Below are positions 33,143 through 42,205 of a stretch of 64,000 bases of DNA, piece after piece. The notes beneath the pieces are model-generated. The model saw only the letters and a list, made by a program, of their open reading frames with translations. It was not told where the DNA came from and made no database searches. The stretch lies in assembly GCF_008693385.1 (NCBI RefSeq), contig NZ_CP044067.1, positions 2,151,501 to 2,215,500 on the forward strand. Reading direction: 5' to 3'. Position numbers and translations under genes: made by a program. How positions within the stretch are numbered: position 1 is the stretch's first letter; each line of letters starts with the position of its first letter. This DNA is from Cupriavidus pauculus. GTDB lineage: Bacteria; Pseudomonadota; Gammaproteobacteria; Burkholderiales; Burkholderiaceae.

Positions 33143-35728
33143 ATGCTTGATAACTATCGTGCCCATGTCGCCGAACGCGCCGCGCTTGGCATCCCTCCGC
33201 TGCCGCTGACCGCGCAGCAGACCGCCGACCTGATCGAACTGATCAAGAATCCGCCGGCCGGCGAAGAGCAGACCCTGCTGGATCTGATTACCTATCGTGT
33301 GCCGGCTGGCGTGGATGACGCCGCCAAGGTCAAGGCTTCGTACCTGGCCGCCGTGGCACTCGGCAGCGAGAAGACGCCGCTGATTTCGCGCGCTCGCGCT
33401 ACCGAACTGCTGGGCACGATGCTCGGCGGTTACAACATCTCGCCGCTGATCGAGCTGCTCGACGACGCCGAAGTGGGCGCCGTGGCCGCCAACGGCCTGA
33501 AGACCACGCTGCTGATGTTCGATGCCTTCCACGACGTCAAGGAAAAGGCCGACAAGGGCAACGCCCACGCCGCCGCCGTGATCAAGAGCTGGGCCGAGGG
33601 CGAGTGGTTCACGAGCCGTCCGGAAGTGCCGCAAAGCCTCACGATCACCGTGTTCAAGGTGACCGGCGAAACCAACACCGACGATCTGTCGCCGGCCCCG
33701 GACGCCTTCTCGCGCCCCGACATTCCGATGCACGCGCTGGCGATGCTGAAGAACGCGCGCCCCGGCATCACGCCGGAAGAAGACGGCAAGCGCGGCCCGA
33801 TCAAGTTCATCGAAGACCTGAAGGGCAAGGGCAACCTGGTCGCCTACGTCGGCGACGTGGTGGGTACGGGCTCGAGCCGCAAGTCGGCCACGAACTCGGT
33901 GCTGTGGTTCACGGGCGAAGACATCCCCTACGTGCCGAACAAGCGCTTCGGCGGCGTGTGCCTGGGCAGCAAGATCGCTCCGATCTTCTACAACACGATG
34001 GAAGATGCCGGCGCGCTGCCGATCGAACTCGACGTGTCGCAGATGGAAATGGGCGACGTGATCGAACTGCGTCCATACGATGGCAAGGCGCTGAAGAACG
34101 GGCAGGTCATCTCCGAATTCAAGGTCAAGTCCGACGTGCTGTTCGACGAAGTGCGCGCCGGTGGCCGTATTCCGCTGATCATCGGCCGTGGCCTGACCGC
34201 CAAGGCACGTGAGGCGCTGGGCCTGGCCCCGTCCACGCTGTTCCGTCTGCCGCAGAACCCGGCCGACTCCGGCAAGGGCTTCACGCTGGCGCAGAAGATG
34301 GTCGGCCGTGCGGTTGGCCTGCCCGAAGGCAAGGGCGTGCGTCCGGGTACGTACTGCGAGCCGAAGATGACTTCGGTGGGTTCGCAGGACACCACGGGCC
34401 CGATGACGCGCGACGAACTGAAGGACCTCGCGTGCCTCGGCTTCTCCGCGGACCTCGTGATGCAGTCGTTCTGCCACACCTCGGCCTATCCGAAGCCTGT
34501 GGACGTGAAGACGCACCACACGCTGCCGAAGTTCATGAGCACGCGCGGCGGTATCTCGCTGCGTCCGGGCGACGGCGTCATTCACTCGTGGCTGAACCGC
34601 ATGCTGCTGCCCGATACCGTGGGCACCGGCGGCGACTCGCACACGCGTTTCCCGATCGGCATCAGCTTCCCGGCAGGTTCGGGTCTGGTGGCGTTTGCCG
34701 CGGCCACCGGCGTGATGCCGCTGGATATGCCGGAATCGGTGCTGGTCCGCTTCAAGGGCAAGATGCAGCCCGGCGTGACGCTGCGCGATCTGGTCAATGC
34801 GATTCCGCTGTACGCGATCAAGCAGGACATGCTGACCGTGGCCAAGCAGGGCAAGAAGAACATCTTCTCGGGCCGTATCCTCGAAATCGAAGGTCTGCCC
34901 GACCTGAAGGTGGAGCAGGCATTCGAGCTGTCCGATGCGTCGGCCGAGCGTTCGGCTGCCGGCTGCACGGTGCGCCTGAACAAGGAACCGATCATCGAAT
35001 ACATCAACAGCAACATCACGCTGCTGAAGTGGATGATCGCGCAGGGCTATGAAGATGCACGCAGCCTGCAACGCCGTATCAAGGCGATGGAAGCGTGGCT
35101 GGCCAAGCCGGAACTGCTCGCGCCCGATGCGGACGCCGAGTACGCCGCCGTGATCGAGATCGACCTGGCCGACGTGCACGAGCCGATCGTGGCCTGCCCG
35201 AACGACCCGGATGACGTGAAGACGCTGTCCGACGTGGCCGGCGCCAAGATCGACGAAGTGTTTATCGGCAGCTGCATGACCAACATCGGCCACTTCCGCG
35301 CCGCGTCGAAGCTGCTCGAGGGCAAGCGCGACATTCCGGTGAAGCTATGGGTGGCACCGCCGACCAAGATGGACCAGAAGCAACTGACCGAGGAAGGCCA
35401 CTACGGCGTGTTCGGCCAGGCCGGCGCCCGCACGGAATCCCCGGGCTGCTCGCTGTGCATGGGCAACCAGGCCCAGGTCCGCGAGGGCGCGACGGTGATG
35501 TCGACCAGCACGCGTAACTTCCCGAACCGCCTGGGCAAGAACACGAACGTGTACCTCGGCTCCGCCGAACTCGCCGCCATCTGCTCGCGCCTCGGCCGCA
35601 TCCCGACCAAGGACGAGTACATGACCGACATCGGCGTGATCAACGCCAACGGCGACAAGATCTATCAGTACATGAACTTCGACAAGATCGAAGACTTCAA
35701 GGAAGTGGCGGACACCGTCACGGCCTAA
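33143..35728 (+). CDS. acnB: Aconitate hydratase B
   Basis: Bifunctional aconitase / 2-methylisocitrate dehydratase of 861 residues, converting citrate to isocitrate in the TCA cycle. The N-terminal HEAT-like domain (about 1-160) and swivel domain precede the catalytic domains, an order specific to AcnB. The 4Fe-4S ligands are Cys 711 (GSCMTN), Cys 769 and Cys 772 (PGCSLCMGN). Length and spacing match E. coli AcnB. Monocistronic, ending in a strong terminator. Confidence 0.98.
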   Translation: MLDNYRAHVAERAALGIPPLPLTAQQTADLIELIKNPPAGEEQTLLDLITYRVPAGVDDAAKVKASYLAAVALGSEKTPLISRARATELLGTMLGGYNISPLIELLDDAEVGAVAANGLKTTLLMFDAFHDVKEKADKGNAHAAAVIKSWAEGEWFTSRPEVPQSLTITVFKVTGETNTDDLSPAPDAFSRPDIPMHALAMLKNARPGITPEEDGKRGPIKFIEDLKGKGNLVAYVGDVVGTGSSRKSATNSVLWFTGEDIPYVPNKRFGGVCLGSKIAPIFYNTMEDAGALPIELDVSQMEMGDVIELRPYDGKALKNGQVISEFKVKSDVLFDEVRAGGRIPLIIGRGLTAKAREALGLAPSTLFRLPQNPADSGKGFTLAQKMVGRAVGLPEGKGVRPGTYCEPKMTSVGSQDTTGPMTRDELKDLACLGFSADLVMQSFCHTSAYPKPVDVKTHHTLPKFMSTRGGISLRPGDGVIHSWLNRMLLPDTVGTGGDSHTRFPIGISFPAGSGLVAFAAATGVMPLDMPESVLVRFKGKMQPGVTLRDLVNAIPLYAIKQDMLTVAKQGKKNIFSGRILEIEGLPDLKVEQAFELSDASAERSAAGCTVRLNKEPIIEYINSNITLLKWMIAQGYEDARSLQRRIKAMEAWLAKPELLAPDADAEYAAVIEIDLADVHEPIVACPNDPDDVKTLSDVAGAKIDEVFIGSCMTNIGHFRAASKLLEGKRDIPVKLWVAPPTKMDQKQLTEEGHYGVFGQAGARTESPGCSLCMGNQAQVREGATVMSTSTRNFPNRLGKNTNVYLGSAELAAICSRLGRIPTKDEYMTDIGVINANGDKIYQYMNFDKIEDFKEVADTVTA

Positions 35729-35745
35729 GCTTCCGGGCTTATTGA

Positions 35746-35781
35746 AAACCCCACGCGCAGCGATGCGCGTGGGGTTTTTTT
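35746..35781 (+). terminator. acnB rho-independent terminator
   Basis: Stem CCCCACGCGCA / TGCGCGTGGGG with GCGA loop, followed by seven T; AAAA precedes the stem. Nearly the same 24-bp core appears, with reverse-complement loop, at 37611-37634. Confidence 0.9.
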
Positions 35782-35819
35782 GTTACGTGCAGTGCGATTC
35801 GCGCCTGGACCTAAAAAGC

Positions 35820-35845
35820 AGAAAGGGCGCTCGCGCGCCCTTTCT
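35820..35845 (-). terminator. Terminator for the HigA remnant
   Basis: Stem AGAAAGGGCGC / GCGCCCTTTCT with a 4-base loop; on the minus strand it is followed by GCTTTTT. It lies downstream of the truncated antitoxin gene, and probably once ended the higBA transcript. Confidence 0.75.
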
Positions 35846-36099
35846 TAAGAGATGCCTTTGGGGCATCGAGTAAATGGGTGCCATTTGGGACACCAAGTAA
35901 CCCGAGCATCGGGGCATTCACCGCCGCAGTTGTCAAGCGCGACTGCGGACTTGCGAACGACTGAAGCATTCGGCATGGATTGCGATGCCACGAGGCTGCT
36001 GTGACCTCAGTCATCCGGAAGGCCCCAAATGATTTCGAGTGGGCGATGTTAGATGAGTCGGAGGGGGGCATCCATCGCACTTGTGCGATTTCATTTATG

Positions 36100-36296
36100 G
36101 CGACCGCCTCACGCACGCTGACTAGCGCTTGTGCCTTCGCCAGCCGTGAGATCTGCCTCGAATGTCGCAGTTGCCAGAAATCATAATTGGCTTGCAGGCC
36201 AAGCCATGTTTCGGCAGTCGGACCGCCAACCCACTGCTCAAGTCGAACGGCCACCTCGGTGCTTACGCTTGCGCGCGCGTTGATCACGCGCGACAA
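36100..36296 (-). pseudogene. higA: HigA-type antitoxin fragment, 5' truncated
   Basis: Minus-strand translation begins SRVINARASVSTEVAVRLEQ and continues GGPTAETWLGLQANYDFWQ, matching the second half of HigA/VapI-type XRE antitoxins (usually about 95-105 residues). The N-terminal half, including the first helices of the helix-turn-helix, is missing; the DNA there switches to IS3 transposase sequence on the other strand at about 36285-36300. The open frame runs on through the terminator to 35811, so the original stop is unclear. No HigB toxin gene is present. Confidence 0.65.
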
Positions 36297-36518
36297 CGGT
36301 CCGGAGTTCGCTGGTAAGGTGCTGGATGCGTGGGCCTACGAGGCAGGCGTTACGCTCTCGTTCATTCGACCGGGCAAGCCTGTGGAGAATGCCTATATCC
36401 AGAGCTTCAACGGTCGGTTCCGCGACGAATGCCTGAACTAACACTGGTTTGTTTCGATGCGTCACGCCAAGACGCTGATTGTCTAATCGCATGCCGTACT
36501 AAAACCGGGGGCAGGTCA
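36285..36518 (+). mobile_element. IS3-family element, 3' end remnant
   Basis: Encodes the last part of the OrfB transposase (DNGPEFAGKVLDAWAYEAGV, then IRPGKPVENAYIQSFNGRFR). A TAA at 36439 interrupts the conserved DECLN-HWF run, and the C-terminal part is deleted soon after. The right terminal repeat is recognisable as CTAAAACCGGGGGCAGGTCA (36499-36518). Gln replaces the catalytic Glu expected in the I-E-SFNG motif. It is non-functional and abuts the HigA fragment. Confidence 0.7.
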
Positions 36519-36647
36519 GAACGGTCCACGCGCGCGTACGCGGATCCTTCACCGCTATTCAGTCCTCTTATGATCGGGGCATGAAGGCGACGCTCGGCGT
36601 CGTTCTGCGGAAGCTCGTGACGGGCGTGGCGTATTCAGACGGAGCTG

Positions 36648-36673
36648 AAAAAAGCCCCGCATCGGCAGGGCTT
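36648..36673 (-). terminator. Rho-independent terminator of the GNAT/70-residue gene pair
   Basis: On the minus strand: stem AAGCCCTGC / GCGGGGCTT, loop CGAT, followed by TTTT. It starts 24 bp after the stop of the 70-residue gene. Confidence 0.8.
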
Positions 36674-36696
36674 CTCAAACCTTGGAAGTGGTGCAT

Positions 36697-36909
36697 TCAG
36701 CGGAGAATTCCAACGTAAGCGCCGCCTTTGAAGTTTGTTTCCTCTTCCCATTTCCGGAGTTCTTCCGCCCTGGCCCTCAACGCCTCAACGCTCATGTCGG
36801 GTCTTGCGAAAAGGGCACGCACGCGAGCGAGTGCCGCGCGTTCCTCATCAGCTTCGGTGAGGCGGGGCTTGGCGACAAGTCGAGGTTTAGCAGTAGCTCT
36901 ATTAGCCAT
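36697..36909 (-). CDS. Small hypothetical protein, 70 residues
   Basis: Unrecognised protein. Basic N-terminus (NRATAKPRLVAKPRL), then a charged amphipathic helix region (TEADEERAALARVRALF, SVEALRARAEELRKWEEETN). It lies 48 bp downstream of the GNAT-like gene on the same strand and is followed by a terminator, so they form a two-gene unit. An antitoxin or accessory role is possible but not shown. Confidence 0.55.
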   Translation of the reverse strand: MANRATAKPRLVAKPRLTEADEERAALARVRALFARPDMSVEALRARAEELRKWEEETNFKGGAYVGILR

Positions 36910-36957
36910 GACATCGTCCCGGGTTGGGAATCAGCAAAACAACATTGTTCAATCTTA

Positions 36958-37482
36958 CTAGCTTCTCACCGGGCGCGTCATGGTGCGGGCGCTTCGGCCT
37001 CTGATGCGCGCGACGCGAAACCCATGTGAGGAGTAATACTCTATCGTTTCCTTGAGAGGTGCGTCGAGCACAATGTACGCCGAACCAAAAACTGCAGCGA
37101 CGGCTTCGAGAACCGCTTCGATGGCCAAGAATCCCTTCCCCTTTGATTGGTCTTGATGCTCGTCGCGCTCGATGAACAGCAGCTTCGTATGAAGCCCTGC
37201 CTTTGAAACGCGGATCAGAGAAAGAATGCAAACGATCTCCGCTGTGCGTATCCCGACGAAGCAGCTTTTCGTGGTGGAACCGCACTTGCGCCGAGCGGCG
37301 TCCCAGTTAAGCTTTGCCACGGATCTCCATTTGCCGATGATGTCTGGGACCTGTCGGCTATGCACAATTTCGGCCTGAACCGTAAGGTCGTTCATCAAAC
37401 CTCGAATTCTGTCCTGTGCCACGTCGAGTGCGAGTTGAACTCTCTTTATAAAGCGCATACGCGCTTCCGAACGTACCGACAT
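36958..37482 (-). CDS. GNAT-like N-acetyltransferase
   Basis: Protein of 174 residues. The second half has GNAT features: acetyl-CoA loop DQSKGKGFLAIEAVL (R/Q-x-x-G-x-G type), then AYIVLDAPLKETIEYYSSHG, typical of the last strands. The substrate is unknown. Lower GC and different codon use from the flanking chromosome indicate acquisition. ATG 37482 is the only plausible start; the ribosome site is weak (GGTG). First gene of a two-gene unit. Confidence 0.6.
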   Translation of the reverse strand: MSVRSEARMRFIKRVQLALDVAQDRIRGLMNDLTVQAEIVHSRQVPDIIGKWRSVAKLNWDAARRKCGSTTKSCFVGIRTAEIVCILSLIRVSKAGLHTKLLFIERDEHQDQSKGKGFLAIEAVLEAVAAVFGSAYIVLDAPLKETIEYYSSHGFRVARIRGRSARTMTRPVRS

Positions 37483-37606
37483 TTTTCACCGTGGGGTTGT
37501 TCTACGAGGCGGCCGCCGCTGGAGCCGCATGTTTGTGAGCGGTGATAGTAGAAGAGTCGATAGTGGGCATCCATCGGCGTTATGCGAAATGTTCCTTCAG
37601 AACGTA

Positions 37607-37639
37607 AAAGCCCACGCGCATCGCTGCGCGTGGGCTTTT
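37607..37639 (-). terminator. Terminator downstream of the SDR gene
   Basis: AAAAGCCCACGCGCA, loop TCGC, TGCGCGTGGGCTTTT; works in both directions. Its core is the inverted counterpart of the acnB terminator at 35746-35781. Confidence 0.88.
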
Positions 37640-37654
37640 GCTGGGCGTGCAGAC

Positions 37655-38434
37655 TTACGCCGCGAAGCCACCATCGATGTTCAGGTTGGCGCCCGTCACG
37701 AACGCCGCTTCCGGGCTCGCGAGGTAAGCGACCATGCCCGCGATTTCTTCGGGGCGGCCGTGGCGGGGCAGGGCCATCAGGCCGTGGAGGGACGTTGCGA
37801 AGTCGCTGTTCTCCGGATTCATGTCGGTGTTCACAGGTCCCGGCTGGACGTTGTTCACCGTGATGCCCTTCGGACCGAGGTCGCGGGACATGCCCTGCAC
37901 CAGGCCCTTGAGCGCGGACTTGCTCATCGCGTAGGCGGCGCCGCCAGCGAACGGCATGCGGTCGGCGTTGGTGCTGCCGATGTTGATGATCCGGCCGCCT
38001 TCGCCCATGTACGGCAGCGCTGCCTTCGCGGCGACGAATACCGCGCGGACGTTCACCGCCAGCGTCAGGTCGAAGTCCTCGAGCGAGAACGCCTCGACGG
38101 GGCCGAGGCGCAGCACGCCTGCATTGTTGACGAGGATGTCGATCTTGCCGAATTCGCGTGCGGCCTCGTCGATGGCCCTGGCCAGTGCGGCCGTGTCGGC
38201 GGCATCGGCCTTGTAGGCCTGGGCGCGGCCGCCCTCGGCGCGGATGGCGTCGGCCAGTGCTTCGGCGCCCGCGGCCGACTGCTGGTACGTGAAGGCGACC
38301 GCCGCGCCCGCGTTGGCCAGCCGGCGGACGATGGCGGCGCCGATGCCGCGTGCGCCGCCCGTGACGAAGGCGACCTTGCCGGTCAGGTTGCGGGCGATCG
38401 TGTCGTTCAGCGTGTTGTCGAGGTTCGTGCTCAT
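37655..38434 (-). CDS. Short-chain dehydrogenase/reductase (3-oxoacyl-ACP reductase-like)
   Basis: Classical SDR of 259 residues. Cofactor motif TGGARGIG (about 24-31), NNAG (about 104-107), catalytic Ser in INIGSTNADR, and YAMSK with Tyr and Lys. Substrate unknown. ATG 38434 was chosen for its GGAG ribosome site and fit to family length. It is divergent from a LysR gene that probably controls it. Confidence 0.92.
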   Translation of the reverse strand: MSTNLDNTLNDTIARNLTGKVAFVTGGARGIGAAIVRRLANAGAAVAFTYQQSAAGAEALADAIRAEGGRAQAYKADAADTAALARAIDEAAREFGKIDILVNNAGVLRLGPVEAFSLEDFDLTLAVNVRAVFVAAKAALPYMGEGGRIINIGSTNADRMPFAGGAAYAMSKSALKGLVQGMSRDLGPKGITVNNVQPGPVNTDMNPENSDFATSLHGLMALPRHGRPEEIAGMVAYLASPEAAFVTGANLNIDGGFAA

Positions 38435-38532
38435 GTTCAACTCCAGTTCGAAATCAGTAGAAGGTGAACGGAGTATGGTCGCCGCACTCCCGTACCGGTA
38501 GTAATGAAAAAGCAGAAACTTCTTCAACCAAA

Positions 38533-38551
38533 GGTATAAGACTGGTATAAG
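38533..38551. promoter_or_regulatory. Direct repeat GGTATAAG in the SDR/LysR divergent promoter
   Basis: Two copies of GGTATAAG starting 11 bp apart (38533 and 38544), one helical turn, in the 128-bp region between the divergent genes. Candidate LysR binding site. Confidence 0.45.
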
Positions 38552-38562
38552 CTGCTTTCCAT

Positions 38563-39486
38563 ATGGAAGCGCTCAACCTTCTCGAATCCTTTGTGCAGTC
38601 GGCCGATACGGGCAGCTTCTCGGCCGCCGCGCGCCGCCTGGGCCTTACGCCGGCCGCAGTCAGCAAGAACGTCGCGCGGCTGGAGTCGCACCTTGGGCTG
38701 CGCCTGTTCCAGCGGAGCACGCGGCGGCTCACGCTCACGCAGGGGGGCGAACAGTTCTTCCGGCAGGTGTCCGATCCCTATGCCACGCTGCGCGACGCAT
38801 TCGCGGGCGCCGCGCAGGATGCCGGTAACCCGACCGGCGTGCTCAAGGTGGGCATGGGCCTCGCGTTCGGCCGCGAGCATCTGTTGCCGTTGCTCAACGA
38901 TTTCCTCGATCGGTATCCGGCGATCGTGCCGGACTGGCACTTCGACAACCGCGCCGTCGACCTCATCCGCGACGGATTCGACGCGGCGATCGGCGGCGGT
39001 ATCGAGCTGACCGAAGGCGTGGTCGCGCGCGAGCTCGCGCGCACGCATGTCGTGGTCACCGCCTCCCCCGCCTTCATGAAGGGCCGCCCCATGCCGCGGC
39101 ACCCGTCCGACCTCGCCGAGCTCGATGGCATTACACGGCGGTCCGCTTCGACCGGACGCGTGCGCGCATGGACGCTGCGGAGCGCGGTAGGCGAGGAAGC
39201 CCTCGCCGTGCATCGCACGCGCGCGATCTTCGACGATCCCGAGGCGATGGCACACGCCGCGATGCAAGGGCTGGGCATTGCACTGCTGCCCATGCCTCAC
39301 GCGGCGCGGTGGCTGGAGTCCGGCGCGCTGCAGCGACTGTTGCCGGGCTGGTGCGCCGACAACGGACCGATCTCGCTCTACTACCCGAACAAGACCCTGC
39401 TGCCCGCCCGCACGCGCGTGTTCATCGACTTCGTGATCGATGCCTTCCGCGCACGCGGCATCGGCCGGCGCTTTGACGGTCGTTGA
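38563..39486 (+). CDS. LysR family transcriptional regulator
   Basis: Regulator of 307 residues with N-terminal helix-turn-helix (residues 1-60; ADTGSFSAAARRLGLTPAAV) and a periplasmic-binding-like effector domain. It resembles the large CrgA/YafC-type subgroup. Divergent from the SDR gene. Confidence 0.92.
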   Translation: MEALNLLESFVQSADTGSFSAAARRLGLTPAAVSKNVARLESHLGLRLFQRSTRRLTLTQGGEQFFRQVSDPYATLRDAFAGAAQDAGNPTGVLKVGMGLAFGREHLLPLLNDFLDRYPAIVPDWHFDNRAVDLIRDGFDAAIGGGIELTEGVVARELARTHVVVTASPAFMKGRPMPRHPSDLAELDGITRRSASTGRVRAWTLRSAVGEEALAVHRTRAIFDDPEAMAHAAMQGLGIALLPMPHAARWLESGALQRLLPGWCADNGPISLYYPNKTLLPARTRVFIDFVIDAFRARGIGRRFDGR

Positions 39487-39527
39487 GCCATCTATACTCG
39501 TCACATCCCATTCGCGCGGCCTGCCCC

Positions 39528-39881
39528 ATGACCGAACCCGCCGACGAGCGTCCCGTGCCTCCACCTCCGCCACCGACCGTGCCATCGGGATTCCGGCAGG
39601 GCATCATCACCGCCATCACGGTACTGCTCGGCTTCTCCCTCGCGTTCTGGCGTTTCTGGGGATTCGAGAGCACGGGCCGATGGAGTTCGCTCTCGATCCT
39701 TGCCGGTGCGTGCCTGCTGCTGGCCGTTGCGCTGCAGATCGTCGCGCTGTTCCGCGCGCTGCGCATCGAGGACGATGCCGTACCCGAGTATCGCCGCACC
39801 GTACGCTGGTTCATTGCGTCCGCCTTCGCGCTGCTTATCGGCCTGGCCGGCGCGATGATCGACGCCGCGCTGGGCGACTAA
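39528..39881 (+). CDS. Hypothetical small membrane protein
   Basis: Protein of 117 residues with a Pro-rich cytoplasmic start (PVPPPPPPTVP) and three hydrophobic segments (about 25-42, 52-72, 92-112). Unknown function; ends in GLAGAMIDAALGD. ATG at 39528 was chosen over an upstream TTG. Confidence 0.6.
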   Translation: MTEPADERPVPPPPPPTVPSGFRQGIITAITVLLGFSLAFWRFWGFESTGRWSSLSILAGACLLLAVALQIVALFRALRIEDDAVPEYRRTVRWFIASAFALLIGLAGAMIDAALGD

Positions 39882-39979
39882 CCTGTGAAGCAAGTATTTT
39901 TGTAATGACTGTCTCCGCGATCTAAGCTGGCTGAGCGACCTGCCCCGCGATTCGTTCCACAACGAGATTGGAGACACTC

Positions 39980-42196
39980 ATGAACGCGTCCAGAAAATGG
40001 TGCAGCGCCGCGCTCGCCGGCATGCTGGCCATCGGCCTTGCATCCTGCGGCGGAAGCGACGATGACGATCCGGGCGTAGCGCCCACGGTCCAGTTGCTTT
40101 CGTCGCAACCCGACTACGTGACAGGCGGCACCGCATTGATCGACGTCGCGGTACCGACCACCGTCACCGACAAACGTCCGCTGCAGATCACGCTCAACGG
40201 CAACGACGTCACCAGCCAGTTCCAGCCGAGTCCGGCCAACGGTTCGCATCGCCAGGCCGTGGTAACCGGACTGACCAATGGGCTCAACAGCGTGGTCGCG
40301 CGCGTCGGCAAGGCGTCGTCGACGATCACGATGACCAACTATCCGATCACGGGCCCCGTGATCTCCGGACCGTGGCAGACACCGTTCATCTGCCAGACAT
40401 CCACGTTCCTGTTGCCCGACGGCTCGACGCTTGGCGCGGCGCTCGACGCCAACTGCTCGGCGGCCACACGCGTCACCTACATGTACCAGTCGACGACGGA
40501 CGGTACGCTCAAGCCGATGACGAGCACCGCCGCGCGTCCGGCCGACGTTGCCACCGTCACCACGCTCGCGGGGCAGCAGGTGCCGTTCATCGTGCGCGTG
40601 GAAACGGGCACCGTCGATCGCGGCATCTACCAGAACGCGGTGCTGCACGATCCGACGACCGAGAGCGCGCCCACGCCGCTGAAACCGCCCAAGGCCTGGA
40701 ACCGGCGCATGATCGCCATCGAAGGGTTCGGTTGCCCCGGCGGATGGTACGTGCAGGGCGGCGCGCAGGGCAACCTGCAGAGCGCGGGCTTCGACTTCAG
40801 TCTGCTCAACGTGCAGCGGCTCGCGGAAGGCTATGCGATGTTCGCCAACACGCTCCAGCATGCGTCGAACAACTGCAATGCCGTGCTGGCAAGCGAGGCC
40901 GCGATGATGTCGAAGGAAGCCGCGATCAAGACGTTCGGCGTGCCCGACTTCACGGTCAGCGCCGGATGCTCGGGCGGGTCCTACGGTAGCGCGCAGCCGG
41001 CCGACCGCATCCCAGGCCTGTTCGATGGCGTGATGCTGCTCTGCACGTTCCCCGATCCGCTCGGCATCGCGTTCTCGGGGTCGGACGGCCATCTGATCAC
41101 GCACTACATCACGGTCAATCCAACCGCGTTCACGGACGCGCAGATCGCCGCGGTCACGGGATACAAGAGCCGCAAGGCATTCGAGGATGCCGCGAACCAG
41201 GCAGGCCGCACGGACCCCGTGCCGAATCGCGTGGACTATGCCGGGTATGTGTCGGCGCCGTTCAACGCGATCGTGCCCACCGCACAGCGGTATGACCCGG
41301 TCTCCAATCCAACGGGTATTCGCGGTACGGTCTACGACGCGTCGAAGAACATCTACGGCGTGAATCCCGCAACGGGTTTCGCACTGCGGCCGTTCGACAA
41401 CGTCGGCGTGCAATACGGGCTCGCGGCGCTCAATGCGGGATCGATCACGACCACGCAGTTCCTCGATCTCAACGAACGGATCGGCGGCTACGACCAGGAT
41501 GCGAACTATGTTCCCGCACGTACGGTGGGCGACGCGGGCGCGATCCTGCGCGCGCAGCAGAGCGGCCTGCAGCTCGGCACCAATGGCGGCCTCGCCAGCA
41601 TTCCCGTGTTCGACGTCACGGGCATCTACAACGACGACTCCGGCTATCACTACCAGTGGTTCCACTTCGCCGTGCGCGAGCGCATGGTGCAGGCCAATGG
41701 CGATAGCCGCAATCACGTGATGTGGCGCGGCAATCCGGTGCCGTCGGCCAACGCGTGGAACACCTTCATTCAATGGGTGGCCGCGTACAAGGCCGACAAG
41801 ACCGGCACGGCGCAGAAGGACAAGGTGGTGGCGTACAAGCCGGCGGCGGCCGTGGATGGATGCTGGAGCGACGCGAACACCTTCGTCACGGAGACGCAGA
41901 CGCTGAGCCCCATCGCCAACACCACCTGCAACGGCCTGTTCCCGTCGTGGACGGCGCCGCGCATCGTGGCCGGCGGGCCTGTCGCGGCCAATATCATCAA
42001 GTGCACGCTCAAGCCGATAGCCGCCACCGACTACACGGTGATGTTCTCGGGTGCCGAGATGACGCGGCTCCAGCAGATCTTCCCGAACGGCGTATGCGAC
42101 TGGAGCAAGCCCGGTATCAACCAGACCGGCGTGGTGCCGAACGGCTCGTTCGGCCCGTCGCCGGTCAACGTGGTATTCGATATCACCAAGACCTGA
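39980..42196 (+). CDS. DUF6351 family lipoprotein, probable secreted hydrolase
   Basis: Protein of 738 residues with signal peptide and lipobox (LASCGGSDDDD), hence likely surface or periplasmic. An Ig-like N-terminal part precedes the main domain. The sequence SAGCSGGSYGS has the GxSxG nucleophile elbow of alpha/beta hydrolases, and IPVFDVTGIYNDDSGYHYQ followed by NHVMWRGNP could carry the acid and His. GGAG precedes the ATG. Relatives are annotated only as DUF6351; an esterase role is inferred. Confidence 0.75.
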   Translation: MNASRKWCSAALAGMLAIGLASCGGSDDDDPGVAPTVQLLSSQPDYVTGGTALIDVAVPTTVTDKRPLQITLNGNDVTSQFQPSPANGSHRQAVVTGLTNGLNSVVARVGKASSTITMTNYPITGPVISGPWQTPFICQTSTFLLPDGSTLGAALDANCSAATRVTYMYQSTTDGTLKPMTSTAARPADVATVTTLAGQQVPFIVRVETGTVDRGIYQNAVLHDPTTESAPTPLKPPKAWNRRMIAIEGFGCPGGWYVQGGAQGNLQSAGFDFSLLNVQRLAEGYAMFANTLQHASNNCNAVLASEAAMMSKEAAIKTFGVPDFTVSAGCSGGSYGSAQPADRIPGLFDGVMLLCTFPDPLGIAFSGSDGHLITHYITVNPTAFTDAQIAAVTGYKSRKAFEDAANQAGRTDPVPNRVDYAGYVSAPFNAIVPTAQRYDPVSNPTGIRGTVYDASKNIYGVNPATGFALRPFDNVGVQYGLAALNAGSITTTQFLDLNERIGGYDQDANYVPARTVGDAGAILRAQQSGLQLGTNGGLASIPVFDVTGIYNDDSGYHYQWFHFAVRERMVQANGDSRNHVMWRGNPVPSANAWNTFIQWVAAYKADKTGTAQKDKVVAYKPAAAVDGCWSDANTFVTETQTLSPIANTTCNGLFPSWTAPRIVAGGPVAANIIKCTLKPIAATDYTVMFSGAEMTRLQQIFPNGVCDWSKPGINQTGVVPNGSFGPSPVNVVFDITKT

Positions 42197-42205
42197 CGCG
42201 CCGGC

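Noticed and set aside
32984..35293. Open frame of 769 codons opposite acnB
   Set aside because: Antisense shadow; the plus strand carries a full, unambiguous AcnB.
35811..36296. Whole 161-codon frame as an intact regulator
   Set aside because: Only its first about 65 codons match HigA; the rest runs through a terminator hairpin, so it is a truncated gene.
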